NCBI GenBank assembly: GCA_029858255.1
Contig: JAOUFJ010000008.1
Coordinates: 1-64,000, forward strand
Length of the DNA: 64,000 nucleotides
Source: a candidate division WOR-3 bacterium
GTDB taxonomy: Bacteria > Hydrothermota > Tepidihabitantia > SM23-42
Reading direction: 5' to 3'
The notes below the pieces were generated by a model. That model searched no databases, was not told where the DNA came from, and saw only the letters and a program-made list of their open reading frames with translations. A program made the translations under genes and the position numbers. Positions 1-8,542 of the stretch are shown piece by piece (the first letter of the stretch is position 1; each line of letters begins with the position of its first letter).

Positions 1-2
1 TG

Positions 3-1433
3 CTTGTTACCTATGGTGCAGCTCAGGAGGACAGTCTTAATGTATTCGACCGTGCCAACGAGCTTCTGGAGAATCAGAAATACGATGAGGCTTTGAAGGC
101 TTATGAATTCTTCTTGTACGAGAATCCTGACCACCATCTCGTGCCTGCTGCCAAATGGGCGATCGCCAACATATTTTTCACCGTCAAGCAGGACTACCAT
201 AAAGCGGCGATCGCGTATCAGAATATCGTGAGTAAACATCGGGATACGGGTTGGGAGATTTTCTCGTTTGACCGTCTGGGTTTGTGTTATGAGAGACAAG
301 ACAAGTGGGAAGAAGCGGCACGAGTCTACGAATCCGCGCTGGAAAGACTCGCCGAACCGGTTCATTATGAATTGGCTGAGGACTGGAACGATGCATTCAA
401 CTCGAAACTGCTGGCATGCTACCGAAGGCTCGGTAATCAGTCCGGCATGATAACCATCTATGAAAGATCGTTAGAAAAGGATCCTGACGGACCATGGGCA
501 CCACAGTATCAGTTCGAACTCGCCAGTGTTCATCTCGAAATGAATGAAACAAGGGAGGCAGCAAGTCATTATGCGAGGGTTGTGGATCGCTATCCTCTGT
601 CTGGTTATGCCGAAAGGGTTCGGGCTGAACATTTTGATCTCTTGATATCGCAGCTTGGCTATGACTGGATGCCGTTTTCCATCTTCAAGACCAGCGTGGA
701 ATTGAGCCAGTCAGGTCAATTTGATGAGGCATACAAGGGATTTGACCGGGTGATCGAAGAGAAACAGGCGACGGGTATGGATTATGCCGCCAGGTTCCAG
801 CAGGCATTGACTGTTTTTCGCAGAACCGGCGATGCTGTTGCCCTGAGCGATATCGTCAGGACAAAGCGGAATGAATTTCCTTACGGAATCGGTGGTATTA
901 CTGAAGAGCGGTTCATCGGTATTCTGGATGCCATTATTGAGACTGAGAAGGTTACTACTTCGGACCCCGAGAACGCGGAGGCCTACCAGCGCATGGCATC
1001 TGCTTACTACGAAACCCAAGCATATTATCCTGCGATCGAAACATACAAGAGGGCAATAGAACTTCACCCTGAGAATAATGGTCTGTATAACATGCTCGGT
1101 TATTGCTACATTGGTATAGGGGCGTATGATGATGCAATAAATACATTTGGCAAAGTGATAGAAACGTCGCCGGATGACCCAAATTCTTATGACAGTATGG
1201 CAGAAGCCTATTTCAGGAAAGGCGATAGTGAACAGGCGATTCGTTACTACAAGAAAGCTGTGTCGGTGGATGTCAACTTCACGAATCCATACTATATGCT
1301 TGGGGAGATCTATCATGATATGAACAAGGACGATGTAGCCAGAGATTATCTGCAGAGATATCTTGAACTCGACCCTGGTGGCTTCAGAGCGGATGCCGCT
1401 CGCATGATTCTGAGCCAGATACCCGTGCGGTGA
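3..1433 (+). CDS. TPR-repeat protein, probably exported (5' end outside window)
   Basis: The reading frame is open from base 3 of the window, so the start codon and probably a signal peptide lie upstream; the first visible residues run LVTYGAAQEDS, which looks like the end of a signal peptide. A TTG at 93 is unlikely to be the start because helical repeat sequence precedes it (ANELLENQKYDEALKAYEFF). About 476 residues are visible, nearly all tetratricopeptide-type helix pairs. The clearest are near the C-terminus, with the A-x-Y-x(8)-Y-x-x-A-I-x-x-Y-x-x-A-I pattern repeated three times. Such arrays are protein-interaction scaffolds. No catalytic domain is seen. Role unknown; likely periplasmic or outer-membrane associated if the signal peptide is real. 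Confidence 0.8.
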   Translation, partial: LVTYGAAQEDSLNVFDRANELLENQKYDEALKAYEFFLYENPDHHLVPAAKWAIANIFFTVKQDYHKAAIAYQNIVSKHRDTGWEIFSFDRLGLCYERQDKWEEAARVYESALERLAEPVHYELAEDWNDAFNSKLLACYRRLGNQSGMITIYERSLEKDPDGPWAPQYQFELASVHLEMNETREAASHYARVVDRYPLSGYAERVRAEHFDLLISQLGYDWMPFSIFKTSVELSQSGQFDEAYKGFDRVIEEKQATGMDYAARFQQALTVFRRTGDAVALSDIVRTKRNEFPYGIGGITEERFIGILDAIIETEKVTTSDPENAEAYQRMASAYYETQAYYPAIETYKRAIELHPENNGLYNMLGYCYIGIGAYDDAINTFGKVIETSPDDPNSYDSMAEAYFRKGDSEQAIRYYKKAVSVDVNFTNPYYMLGEIYHDMNKDDVARDYLQRYLELDPGGFRADAARMILSQIPVR

Positions 1434-1478
1434 TCATGGTAGGCGGTAGTTAATGGGTTTTTAGAGTCTGGAGGATTG

Positions 1479-1997
1479 ATGTCAAACAAACAAGATAATG
1501 CATTTTCAACCTTCTATGAATCCGTCCGTAACAACAAATTACTCACGCAGGATACTACACTCATGCTTCACCTGGCGGCGGCAATATCTGTTGGATGTGT
1601 GTCTTGAGTGAAAAATTACCTTGGCGTGGCCAGGGAGCAGGGAATCACTGACGACAAAATAGAAGTTGTACGTTCAGTGGTCATGGCAATATCTGCATGC
1701 AGTGTTGCCAATCGGGCAGAAACTAGCAGCGTGCTGCCAGAAAAACAGAAGAAGGCTTTTTCTGATTTCTACGAATCGACACAAAAGAATCAGGTGTTGG
1801 GATTGCGCACCACGCGATTGATCCAGATGGCAGCCGCATTCGTGAATGGCTGTCCGACATGAATAACTCGCTTGCTTGGCGTTGCCAGGCAGGAGAAGAT
1901 AACAGATGATGAGATCGGGGTTGTTCTTGCGATTGCGATGGCGGTATATGCAGGGGGAGTGAGGGGTCGCACAAAGGATGCTTTCAAAGCTAACTGA
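1479..1997 (+). CDS. tandem AhpD-like (CMD family) selenoprotein with two CxxU motifs
   Basis: Read straight through, this frame encodes 172 residues with UGA at codons 43 (1605-1607) and 128 (1860-1862) before a terminal UGA. Residues 4-79 and 89-164 align without gaps and share nearly half their residues (AFSxFYES, then TT, AAA, GC, LGVAR, ITDD, VV). Each half resembles the AhpD/carboxymuconolactone decarboxylase core, where GCxxC carries the redox cysteines. Here the motifs are C40-V-S-U43 and C125-P-T-U128, with UGA exactly at the second cysteine. Each UGA is followed by a matching hairpin (listed separately). A GGAGG lies 4 nt before the ATG, and the next gene starts 6 nt after the stop. 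The family does thiol-dependent peroxide reduction or related redox chemistry; the substrate here is unknown. Standard gene callers would report only the middle piece, 1608-1862. Selenocysteine is inferred; the sel genes are not in the window. Confidence 0.85.
1619..1635 (+). promoter_or_regulatory. predicted bacterial SECIS hairpin for Sec43
   Basis: Directly visible hairpin: stem 1619-1625 (CCUUGGC) pairs with 1629-1635 (GCCAGGG) over 7 bp including one U-G, leaving a GUG loop at 1626-1628. It begins 11 nt after the UGA at 1605-1607. Bacterial SelB-binding elements sit just 3' of the UGA inside the coding sequence and need a guanosine at the start of the apical loop. The 17-nt size and 11-nt spacing match the minimal element known from the E. 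coli formate dehydrogenase message. Confidence 0.75.
1874..1890 (+). promoter_or_regulatory. predicted bacterial SECIS hairpin for Sec128
   Basis: Stem 1874-1880 (GCUUGGC) pairs with 1884-1890 (GCCAGGC) over 7 bp around a GUU loop (1881-1883), again starting exactly 11 nt after the UGA at 1860-1862. Compared with the first hairpin, the basal pair changes from C-G (1619/1635) to G-C (1874/1890), a compensatory change that keeps the stem. The remaining stem sequence is shared, which is partly explained by both encoding LGVAR. Confidence 0.75.
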
Positions 1998-2003
1998 GGT
2001 GTC

Positions 2004-2492
2004 ATGAACATAAGGATCTTTGTTACCGGTGGTACTTTCGATAAGGAGTATAACGAGTTAACCGGGGAGCTTTATTTCAAAGAAACTCATGTTCCCCATA
2101 CCCTTATGCTCGGCAGGTGCCGCGTGGCAGTTGATGTGAGGACGCTGATGATGGTTGACAGCCGGGAGATCAGCGATGAAGACCGAGAGACGATCGCGCG
2201 AAACTGTGCTAAGGCAAAAGAGGAGCGTATTGTTATCACACACGGTACTGACACAATGGTCGATACGGCCCGGGTTATCGCCGAACAGGTCAAGAACAAG
2301 ACGGTTGTGCTAACCGGTGCAATGGTGCCCTATACCTTTGGCAGTTCTGACGGACTGTTCAATTTGGGCAGTGCCCTGGCATTTGTCCAGACCCTGCCGA
2401 ACGGCATATATGTAGTAATGAACGGACGATATTTCCACTGGGATAAAGTGCGCAAGAATACAAAGACGGGTGAATTTGAGGAGATCGAATAG
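2004..2492 (+). CDS. asparaginase-like N-terminal-domain protein
   Basis: A 162-residue protein that matches only the N-terminal domain of bacterial L-asparaginases (full enzymes are about 330 residues). Visible family motifs are TGGTFDKEYN near the start (first catalytic Thr region), HGTDTMVDTA (second catalytic Thr-Asp) and the KTVVLTGAM segment (catalytic Lys region). The C-terminal domain that supplies the remaining active-site acidic residue in tetrameric asparaginases is absent, and the ORF ends cleanly at TAG with no continuing homologous frame. Small stand-alone asparaginase-domain proteins are known but poorly characterised, so hydrolysis of asparagine is not assured. The ATG lies 6 nt after the stop of the AhpD-like selenoprotein gene, suggesting translational coupling. 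Confidence 0.75.
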   Translation: MNIRIFVTGGTFDKEYNELTGELYFKETHVPHTLMLGRCRVAVDVRTLMMVDSREISDEDRETIARNCAKAKEERIVITHGTDTMVDTARVIAEQVKNKTVVLTGAMVPYTFGSSDGLFNLGSALAFVQTLPNGIYVVMNGRYFHWDKVRKNTKTGEFEEIE

Positions 2493-2520
2493 TCCCATTT
2501 AACATGCGGAGGGTAATACT

Positions 2521-4368
2521 ATGCTTCGAAAGTATCTGACTATCTACTTGACCGTTTTGCTGCTTGTTTCGTGTGCGCCCCGGCACGATGATGGCGTCAA
2601 TGTATTGATCCTGGCGCCGCAGAACCTGGGGGCGAATTATTATCTGCTGCGTGATGTCATTGAAGAGTACGGATGGAACGTGACGCATACCGGTGTCCTG
2701 GACAGCATTACACCCTGTCCATGGTTTGCCAATCACGGTCAAATCTATCCACTTATTCCTGATGTGAAAATTGAGGACCTGGAAGACATCGGACATTATG
2801 ACTGTTTGATGATTGCCCCGTCAACCGGCAACGCGGCTCCGGTTGAATACCCGGTTGGTGATATAATTGACAGTCCTGAAGCATTACACCTCATCAGGCG
2901 GGCGGCGTACTACGGACTGGCCGTCTTCGCTACTTGTGTTGGAGTCCGGACACTGGCCGCTGCTGATGTCATAAGAGGACGTTTCATCGTCGGGTCGCCG
3001 AGATTCCGTCAAGAGTACATCGACGCAGGCGCCAATTATATTGGGCGTCCGCAAAATGATAACCCTCCGACAATTGACGGGAACATTATCACCTGTGCGC
3101 GAGGACAATACTACAATTATGCAAATGTGATGGCAATCGCTACCGTTATCGAGAGTAATCAAGGTCGAGGTCATAAAGATGTCTTGAACGCAGAATACAT
3201 CAATGCAAGGGATGTTGATTTTGAGAGGGGTCATGTGGTCTGGGCGAAAAATTACGGCGGCGCCGGTGCCGATGGTGGTCGTGCCTTTTGCATGACGCGG
3301 GATGGAGGTTTTCTTCTCGTTGGTTATACCTTCGCGCCTGGTGCTCCCGATGCGGATATGCTGGTTATTAAGACTGATGCAGATGGCAACATGACCTGGT
3401 CCAAACGCTTCGGCGGCGCAGGAGCGGAATATGGTAACGCATGTACGGAGACCGAGGATGGGTATCTAGTACTTGGTTACACCACTTCATTTGGTGCTGG
3501 GTCCAAGGATGTCTATTTGTTAAAGATTGATGATGAAGGGAATGAGGTCTGGTCAAAGACATTCGGCGGGACGAGTTGGGACGTTGGTACGGCATTATGC
3601 CAGGCTGTAGATAAACAATATTTCATATGCGGTTTCACTCACTCTTTCGGCTACAGCGAAGAAGACATTTATGTTCTCAAAATTGATGCACAGGGTAATA
3701 CTATTTGGTCCAAAACATTCAGCGGGTGGCGCATAGATATGGCTAATTCGGTTCACGCCACGGATGATGGTGGTTGCGTGATTGCAGCGAGTAGCGGCAG
3801 CCACAGTGCGAACACTGATTTCTATTTGGCAAAAATAGACGAAGCTGGTGAAAAAGAGTGGTCACAGTCCTACAATGCACTAGGTGAGCATGGTCATGGA
3901 TTTGATTGGTGTAAGGGTTCTTCACCCGCCGCAGATGGTGGTTGGATATTGACCGGATATTCTGACTGTAATGATATGATGGATGTGGTGGTCGTCAAGA
4001 CCGATTCGCTTGGAAATGAACAATGGCTGACCTCGTTTGGCAACAAACCTTTCTATGAATATGGCAATGCGGTATGTCAGGATGTTGACGGTGGTTACGT
4101 TATCGTTGGCATGACAAAAGCAATGGTTCGGCCGACCGAGTACAACAAAAGAACATATAATAATGATATGTATTTGGCTAAGCTCAATACTGAAGGTGCT
4201 ATTGTCTGGGATAAGGCAATCGGCGGGCATGGCGTGGAATGGGCAAATGCGGTTCGTATGAGTCCCGACGGTGATTTATTAGTGGTTGGACATTCGGATG
4301 GTGGCGCTGCGGGTTCGCTTGATGTTCTATTGGTAAAAATCGAAGGTTCTGCAGTTAGCAGTTTTTGA
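2521..4368 (+). CDS. lipoprotein with DJ-1/PfpI-like domain and beta-propeller repeats
   Basis: The 615-residue product starts with a hydrophobic signal ending LLLVSC, a lipobox that predicts lipid anchoring at Cys18. Residues about 26-215 resemble the DJ-1/PfpI amidotransferase-like fold: NVLILAPQNLG at the first strand, a DCLMIAPSTGN strand, and the elbow FATCVGVRTLAAADVIRGR carrying a candidate nucleophilic Cys. Residues about 240-610 hold about seven repeats of the form GGxxxDxGxAxCxTxDGGFLLVGYT...DxYLxKIDxxGNxxWSK, typical of outer-membrane or surface beta-propellers. Joining a DJ-1-like domain to this propeller in one lipoprotein is unusual. GGAGGGT lies just before the ATG. The function is unknown. 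Confidence 0.75.
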   Translation: MLRKYLTIYLTVLLLVSCAPRHDDGVNVLILAPQNLGANYYLLRDVIEEYGWNVTHTGVLDSITPCPWFANHGQIYPLIPDVKIEDLEDIGHYDCLMIAPSTGNAAPVEYPVGDIIDSPEALHLIRRAAYYGLAVFATCVGVRTLAAADVIRGRFIVGSPRFRQEYIDAGANYIGRPQNDNPPTIDGNIITCARGQYYNYANVMAIATVIESNQGRGHKDVLNAEYINARDVDFERGHVVWAKNYGGAGADGGRAFCMTRDGGFLLVGYTFAPGAPDADMLVIKTDADGNMTWSKRFGGAGAEYGNACTETEDGYLVLGYTTSFGAGSKDVYLLKIDDEGNEVWSKTFGGTSWDVGTALCQAVDKQYFICGFTHSFGYSEEDIYVLKIDAQGNTIWSKTFSGWRIDMANSVHATDDGGCVIAASSGSHSANTDFYLAKIDEAGEKEWSQSYNALGEHGHGFDWCKGSSPAADGGWILTGYSDCNDMMDVVVVKTDSLGNEQWLTSFGNKPFYEYGNAVCQDVDGGYVIVGMTKAMVRPTEYNKRTYNNDMYLAKLNTEGAIVWDKAIGGHGVEWANAVRMSPDGDLLVVGHSDGGAAGSLDVLLVKIEGSAVSSF

Positions 4369-4425
4369 CCGGGAGAAGTTTGAAGAATATGATTCCGTTC
4401 GAGGGAGCGTTTCCACATTGCTCGT

Positions 4426-5367
4426 ATGGATAATATCAACAGATTATTGAGGGGCGACAAGAAGGTCATCGCCAGGACGATCAGCGCTGTGGAGAATAAT
4501 ACGGCCGAGAATCTCCTGGAGAGTATTTTCCCCCATACCGGTCGTGCATACCATGTTGGCATAACCGGCCCACCAGGTGCGGGTAAATCGACGCTGGTCA
4601 GTGCGATCGCAAAGCGGCTGCTTGCCGAGAAAAAGAAGGTTGGTATCATAGCGGTCGATCCTAGTTCACCTTTCTCCGGCGGGGCGCTACTCGGTGACCG
4701 GGTGCGCATGACCGAGCTTGCCTTAAATGAGAATATATTCATCCGGAGCATGGCATCACGCGGCAGTATGGGGGGTCTTGCGCAGGCAACGAAAGACGTT
4801 GCTCTCGTGCTTGATGCTGCGGGTATGGACTATATTCTCATCGAGACGATTGGTGTCGGGCAGGTTGAGTTGGATATTGCACAAGTCTGTGATACGACCG
4901 TCGTTGTATTGGTCCCGGAATCAGGTGATAGCATTCAGGCTATGAAGGCGGGACTCCTGGAGATCGCCGACATTATGGTCGTCAATAAGGGTGACCGTGA
5001 AGGAGCCGAACGTTTCATTACGGAGCTAAAGTTCGCTTTCGAAATGAGAGAACAGCACGCCGGGTGGGATCACCCGATTTTGAAGACAACTGCAACAAAG
5101 GGTGAGGGCGTGGAAGAACTCGTTCTGGCGATGGAATCACACGCCGGTTATTTGACGAAAACAGGGAAATTGGAGCATGAAAGAAAGAGAAAATTGTTGA
5201 TCCGCATGCACGAGCTGATCGAACGGATGATAAGGTCGCATGTGGAGGCGAATGTAATGCCTAAAAATGATATATCCGGATTGCTGGAAAGTATGTACAA
5301 ACGTCAGCTCAATCCCTATCGAGTCGCAAAGAATATCGCTCGAAGGATCATCAGGGGTAGCCGGTAG
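4426..5367 (+). CDS. meaB: methylmalonyl-CoA mutase-associated GTPase MeaB
   Basis: The 313-residue protein is a SIMIBI-class G3E-type GTPase: Walker A GPPGAGKST near residue 48, switch segment VDPSSPFSGGALLGDRVRM, IETIGVGQVE as the G3 region and VVNKGD as the NKxD-like base-recognition motif, then the family's helical C-terminal dimerisation segment ending NPYRVAKNIARRI. MeaB loads adenosylcobalamin into acyl-CoA mutases and protects them from inactivation. It sits 9 nt ahead of the first mutase gene, which fits a chaperone for that enzyme and perhaps for the second mutase at 12329. No strong ribosome binding site precedes the chosen ATG. Confidence 0.93.
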   Translation: MDNINRLLRGDKKVIARTISAVENNTAENLLESIFPHTGRAYHVGITGPPGAGKSTLVSAIAKRLLAEKKKVGIIAVDPSSPFSGGALLGDRVRMTELALNENIFIRSMASRGSMGGLAQATKDVALVLDAAGMDYILIETIGVGQVELDIAQVCDTTVVVLVPESGDSIQAMKAGLLEIADIMVVNKGDREGAERFITELKFAFEMREQHAGWDHPILKTTATKGEGVEELVLAMESHAGYLTKTGKLEHERKRKLLIRMHELIERMIRSHVEANVMPKNDISGLLESMYKRQLNPYRVAKNIARRIIRGSR

Positions 5368-5376
5368 GAGGTTTGT

Positions 5377-7008
5377 ATGAAAAGGCAAGAATGGAATGAG
5401 AAGTTGAAGACGTGCGAGGAGAGGCATGTGGAATTCACGACCGTCTCCGGTGTGCCGGTGAGAGTGCTGTATACGCCGGATGATATCGCCGATATGGAAC
5501 ACAATAGAGATTTGGGGTATCCCGGTGAGTTTCCATACGTGCGAGGTGTCTACACTAATATGTATCGGGGTCGTCTGTGGACGATGAGGCAGTTTTCAGG
5601 TTTCGGGACTGCCAAGGACACCAACCGGCGTTACAAATATCTCCTGAAACACGGCCAGACCGGTTTGTCAGTAGCGTTTGATTTTCCGACGCTTTACGGA
5701 CGTGATTCGGACGATTCCTTTTCCCACGGGGAAGTAGGTAAATGTGGAGTGGCAATAGATAGTCTGCGCGATATGGAAATTCTTTTTGATGGTATCCCTC
5801 TCGACAGGATTTCCACATCTATGACTATCAATCCTCCTGCGGCAATGTTATTGGCTATGTATATTGCAGTAGGAGAAAAACAGAATATTCCTGCGAGAAT
5901 TCTTACCGGCACCATTCAGAATGATATGTTGAAAGAGTACCAGGCCCAGAAGACATGGATCTACCCGCCCGTGCCGTCGATGAGGATTATTTCTGATATT
6001 CTCGAGTATTGCTCCGAACATGTCCCTAAGTGGAACTCGATATCAATTTCCGGATACCATATTCGTGAGGCAGGTTCGACTGCGCTGCAAGAGCTCGCCT
6101 TCACGCTGAAGAATGGTTTCACGTATGTGGAGCAAGGTATCAAGGCAGGTCTGTCCGTGGATAAATTTGCTCCTCGTCTTTCATTTTTCTTCAATGCGCA
6201 TCTTGATTTTTTCGAGGAAATAGCGAAGTATCGCGCGGCGCGAAGGATATGGGCACGTATGATGCGCGAGAAATACAGCGCTGAAGATCCGCGGTCCTAC
6301 TTGATGCGTTTCCATACACAAACTGCAGGATGCACGTTGACCGCGCAGCAGCCTGAGAACAACATAATTCGTACTGCTTACCAGGCGCTTTCTGCTGTCC
6401 TCGGCGGCACTCAGTCCCTCCACACCAATTCAATGGATGAAACCTACGCCCTGCCAACGGAGAAGGCAGCGAAGATTGCCCTGCGTACTCAGCAGCTATT
6501 GGCCTACGAGGCGGGTGTGGCCAATACGATTGATCCGCTGGGTGGCTCATATTATGTGGAATCCCTGACGAATGAACTGGAGAGAGGTGCCTACGAGTAC
6601 TTCGCAAAGATCGACAAGTTAGGTGGTGTGATCCCGGCAATTGAAAAGGGATTTTTTCAGAAGGAAATATCGCGAAGCGCATACTCATACCAGAAAGCAT
6701 TGGAGCGAAAGAATAAATATCATGTTGGTGTGAATATTTTTGAGGAAGAAGACAAAGCAGAGATCGATATATTGAAGATATCACCGCAGGTTGAGAAGGT
6801 TCAAAGAAAAAGGCTCAGAAAACTCAAGAAAGACAGGAACGGCAAGCGTGTAAAAGAGAAATTGCTGATGTTGCGAAAAGCGGCAAGAGATGGTGAAAAC
6901 ATCATGCCGCGGATTCTCGATTGTGTGCGTGAGTACGCGACACTCGGTGAAATGTGTAACACATTGAAGGAAGAATATGGTGTATATCATGAGCCGATCA
7001 TATTCTAG
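5377..7008 (+). CDS. icmA: B12-dependent acyl-CoA mutase large subunit, isobutyryl-CoA mutase type
   Basis: A 543-residue TIM-barrel subunit of the methylmalonyl-CoA mutase family without its own B12 domain, preceded by AGGAGG. Family blocks include [53 protein letters not shown] and [14 protein letters not shown]. The two residues that separate substrate classes read F73 and Q191. In isobutyryl-CoA mutase these positions are Phe80 and Gln198 (both offset by 7), whereas methylmalonyl-CoA mutase has Tyr89 and Arg207. It should therefore interconvert isobutyryl-CoA and n-butyryl-CoA, linking valine breakdown to beta-oxidation. Its neighbours are MeaB and the B12-binding subunit, as expected for a two-subunit mutase. 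A close variant acting on another unbranched or branched acyl-CoA cannot be excluded. Confidence 0.85.
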   Translation: MKRQEWNEKLKTCEERHVEFTTVSGVPVRVLYTPDDIADMEHNRDLGYPGEFPYVRGVYTNMYRGRLWTMRQFSGFGTAKDTNRRYKYLLKHGQTGLSVAFDFPTLYGRDSDDSFSHGEVGKCGVAIDSLRDMEILFDGIPLDRISTSMTINPPAAMLLAMYIAVGEKQNIPARILTGTIQNDMLKEYQAQKTWIYPPVPSMRIISDILEYCSEHVPKWNSISISGYHIREAGSTALQELAFTLKNGFTYVEQGIKAGLSVDKFAPRLSFFFNAHLDFFEEIAKYRAARRIWARMMREKYSAEDPRSYLMRFHTQTAGCTLTAQQPENNIIRTAYQALSAVLGGTQSLHTNSMDETYALPTEKAAKIALRTQQLLAYEAGVANTIDPLGGSYYVESLTNELERGAYEYFAKIDKLGGVIPAIEKGFFQKEISRSAYSYQKALERKNKYHVGVNIFEEEDKAEIDILKISPQVEKVQRKRLRKLKKDRNGKRVKEKLLMLRKAARDGENIMPRILDCVREYATLGEMCNTLKEEYGVYHEPIIF

Positions 7009-7044
7009 AAATTTCGAAATGCGAAATTGTTTTCGGGAGGTTTT

Positions 7045-7506
7045 ATGAGTGGTAAGATTCGGGTTTTAGTTGGCAAGCCAGGTCTTGATGGACATGATCG
7101 GGGAGCAAAAGTCGTTGCTGCAGCGTTGCGTGATGCGGGGATGGAGGTAATATACACTGGTTTGCATCAGACCTGCGAGAGTATTGTTGAAGCGGCAGTG
7201 CAGGAGGATGTGCAAGTCATCGGTCTTTCGATCCTGTCGGGTGCACACATGACGATTTTCCCCAAAATATTGAAGTTGCTGATGGCCAAAAAAGCTACTG
7301 ACATACTAGTGATAGGCGGTGGTATCATCCCTGTCGACGATATGAAAAAACTTCGGAGAATCGGTGTGCGCATGCTCTTTGGCCCGGGAACGTCGACCTC
7401 TGAGATTGTGTCGTGGATAAAGGACAATACCTGTGAACCTAAGAAAACTGCGGCGCAGAAGAAAAGAACAGTCCGGAAGAAAGTCACCAGAAAGAGAAAG
7501 AAATAG
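7045..7506 (+). CDS. B12-binding small subunit of acyl-CoA mutase
   Basis: The ATG at 7045 follows GGGAGG; a TTG further upstream lacks support. The 153-residue product is a Rossmann-like cobalamin-binding domain with the DxHxxG motif in GLDGHDRG (His17 is the lower axial Co ligand), followed by LSILSGAH and VIGGGIIP, the usual second and third B12 motifs. Beyond about residue 133 the family fold ends and a tail very rich in Lys and Arg follows, which is unusual for this subunit. It is the only B12-binding mutase subunit in the window although two large subunits are present, so it probably serves both. Confidence 0.92.
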   Translation: MSGKIRVLVGKPGLDGHDRGAKVVAAALRDAGMEVIYTGLHQTCESIVEAAVQEDVQVIGLSILSGAHMTIFPKILKLLMAKKATDILVIGGGIIPVDDMKKLRRIGVRMLFGPGTSTSEIVSWIKDNTCEPKKTAAQKKRTVRKKVTRKRKK

Positions 7507-8421
7507 ATGAAGTTCGGCAAATTTGAATTATTTCCGATATCTGATGGATACTTCTGGCTCGACGGAGGATCGATGTATGGCGTTGTGCCTAAGGTCTTAT
7601 GGGATAAGGTCTCTCCGGCCGATAAACAAAATAGAATTAGACTTGCCATGAATTGCCTTTTGATAAGGACAAACGACAAACACATACTAGTAGATACCGG
7701 GATCGGTGAGAAATTCGGTAGAAAGCTGAAGGAAATATACAGGCTTGATCGTGACGTGAATTTGATTACATCGCTGGCTCGGTACGGAATCAGCCCCGAA
7801 GATATCGATTACGTGATCAATACTCATCTCCATTTTGATCACTGTGGAGGCAATACCTGTAAAAACGTCGGGAAGTATGTTCCCACGTTTCCCAAAGCGA
7901 AATACGTCATACAGCAGCAGGAATGGTTTAGTGCGCAGAATACGGATGAGAAGACAAGATCAAGCTACCGGGTCAGTGATTTCCTGCCGCTGGAAGCGGC
8001 CGGACAGGTTTTGTTTGTCGACGGTGATTTTGACATTATGCACGGCATAAAGGTCTTGCTTACCAACGGTCACACACTCGGTCATCAGTCGGTGTTGATC
8101 GACGGCGGCAATGGCAGTGCACTGTATCTCGGCGACATCATACCCACGGTTTATCATCTAAAGCCTCACTATTTGACTGGTTTTGACCTGTATCCTGTTG
8201 ATCTCATGTTGCGGAAGAAGGATATAATCGAAGCTGCCGTTAAAAACGACTATTTACTGATCTTCGAACACGATCCGAACATCGTTTTTGCACGCTTGAG
8301 GAAAACCGACGGCGTCTTGAAAGTGGCAACGGTCGACGGTGACGGCAATCGAGGTGGTGAACGGAAGGTAAGGAAGGCTGTAAAAACCCGTCGCCGGGGA
8401 AAAAAGCGACCATCAAAGTGA
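7507..8421 (+). CDS. MBL-fold metallo-hydrolase
   Basis: A 304-residue metallo-beta-lactamase-fold protein with the dinuclear metal motif THLHFDHCGG (HxHxDH) near residue 107, a later His in NGHTLGHQS, and DLYPVD/FEHD segments typical of lactonase or glyoxalase-like members. The ATG directly follows the TAG of the B12-subunit gene, so the two are likely co-translated. The last 25 residues are strongly basic (KTRRRGKKRPSK), like the tail of the preceding protein. The substrate cannot be told from sequence; a hydrolase acting on a lactone or thioester in the same pathway is one possibility. Confidence 0.8.
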   Translation: MKFGKFELFPISDGYFWLDGGSMYGVVPKVLWDKVSPADKQNRIRLAMNCLLIRTNDKHILVDTGIGEKFGRKLKEIYRLDRDVNLITSLARYGISPEDIDYVINTHLHFDHCGGNTCKNVGKYVPTFPKAKYVIQQQEWFSAQNTDEKTRSSYRVSDFLPLEAAGQVLFVDGDFDIMHGIKVLLTNGHTLGHQSVLIDGGNGSALYLGDIIPTVYHLKPHYLTGFDLYPVDLMLRKKDIIEAAVKNDYLLIFEHDPNIVFARLRKTDGVLKVATVDGDGNRGGERKVRKAVKTRRRGKKRPSK

Positions 8422-8542
8422 ACTAAGGGATGCATTATCGCCTACGCTGGTTTGTGCAAATTTGCTGGTATGAATTATGTTTGAGTGACTTGATTATCAT
8501 CGATTATGTTTTGCCCGGTGATTTGGTGAAGTGGGAGGATTG

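Noticed and set aside
711-1316. Long antisense frame opposite the TPR gene
   Set aside because: The sense strand shows clear TPR repeats; the antisense frame is a by-product of codon bias.
1479-1997. Frameshifted or decayed pseudogene
   Set aside because: No frameshift is needed; both repeats are intact in one frame, both UGA fall at the same functional site, and both have matching hairpins.
1479-1997. UGA reassigned genome-wide (for example to Gly or Trp)
   Set aside because: Many intact genes here end in UGA with good starts right after, and no other well-conserved gene contains internal UGA apart from the broken 53189-54478 frame.
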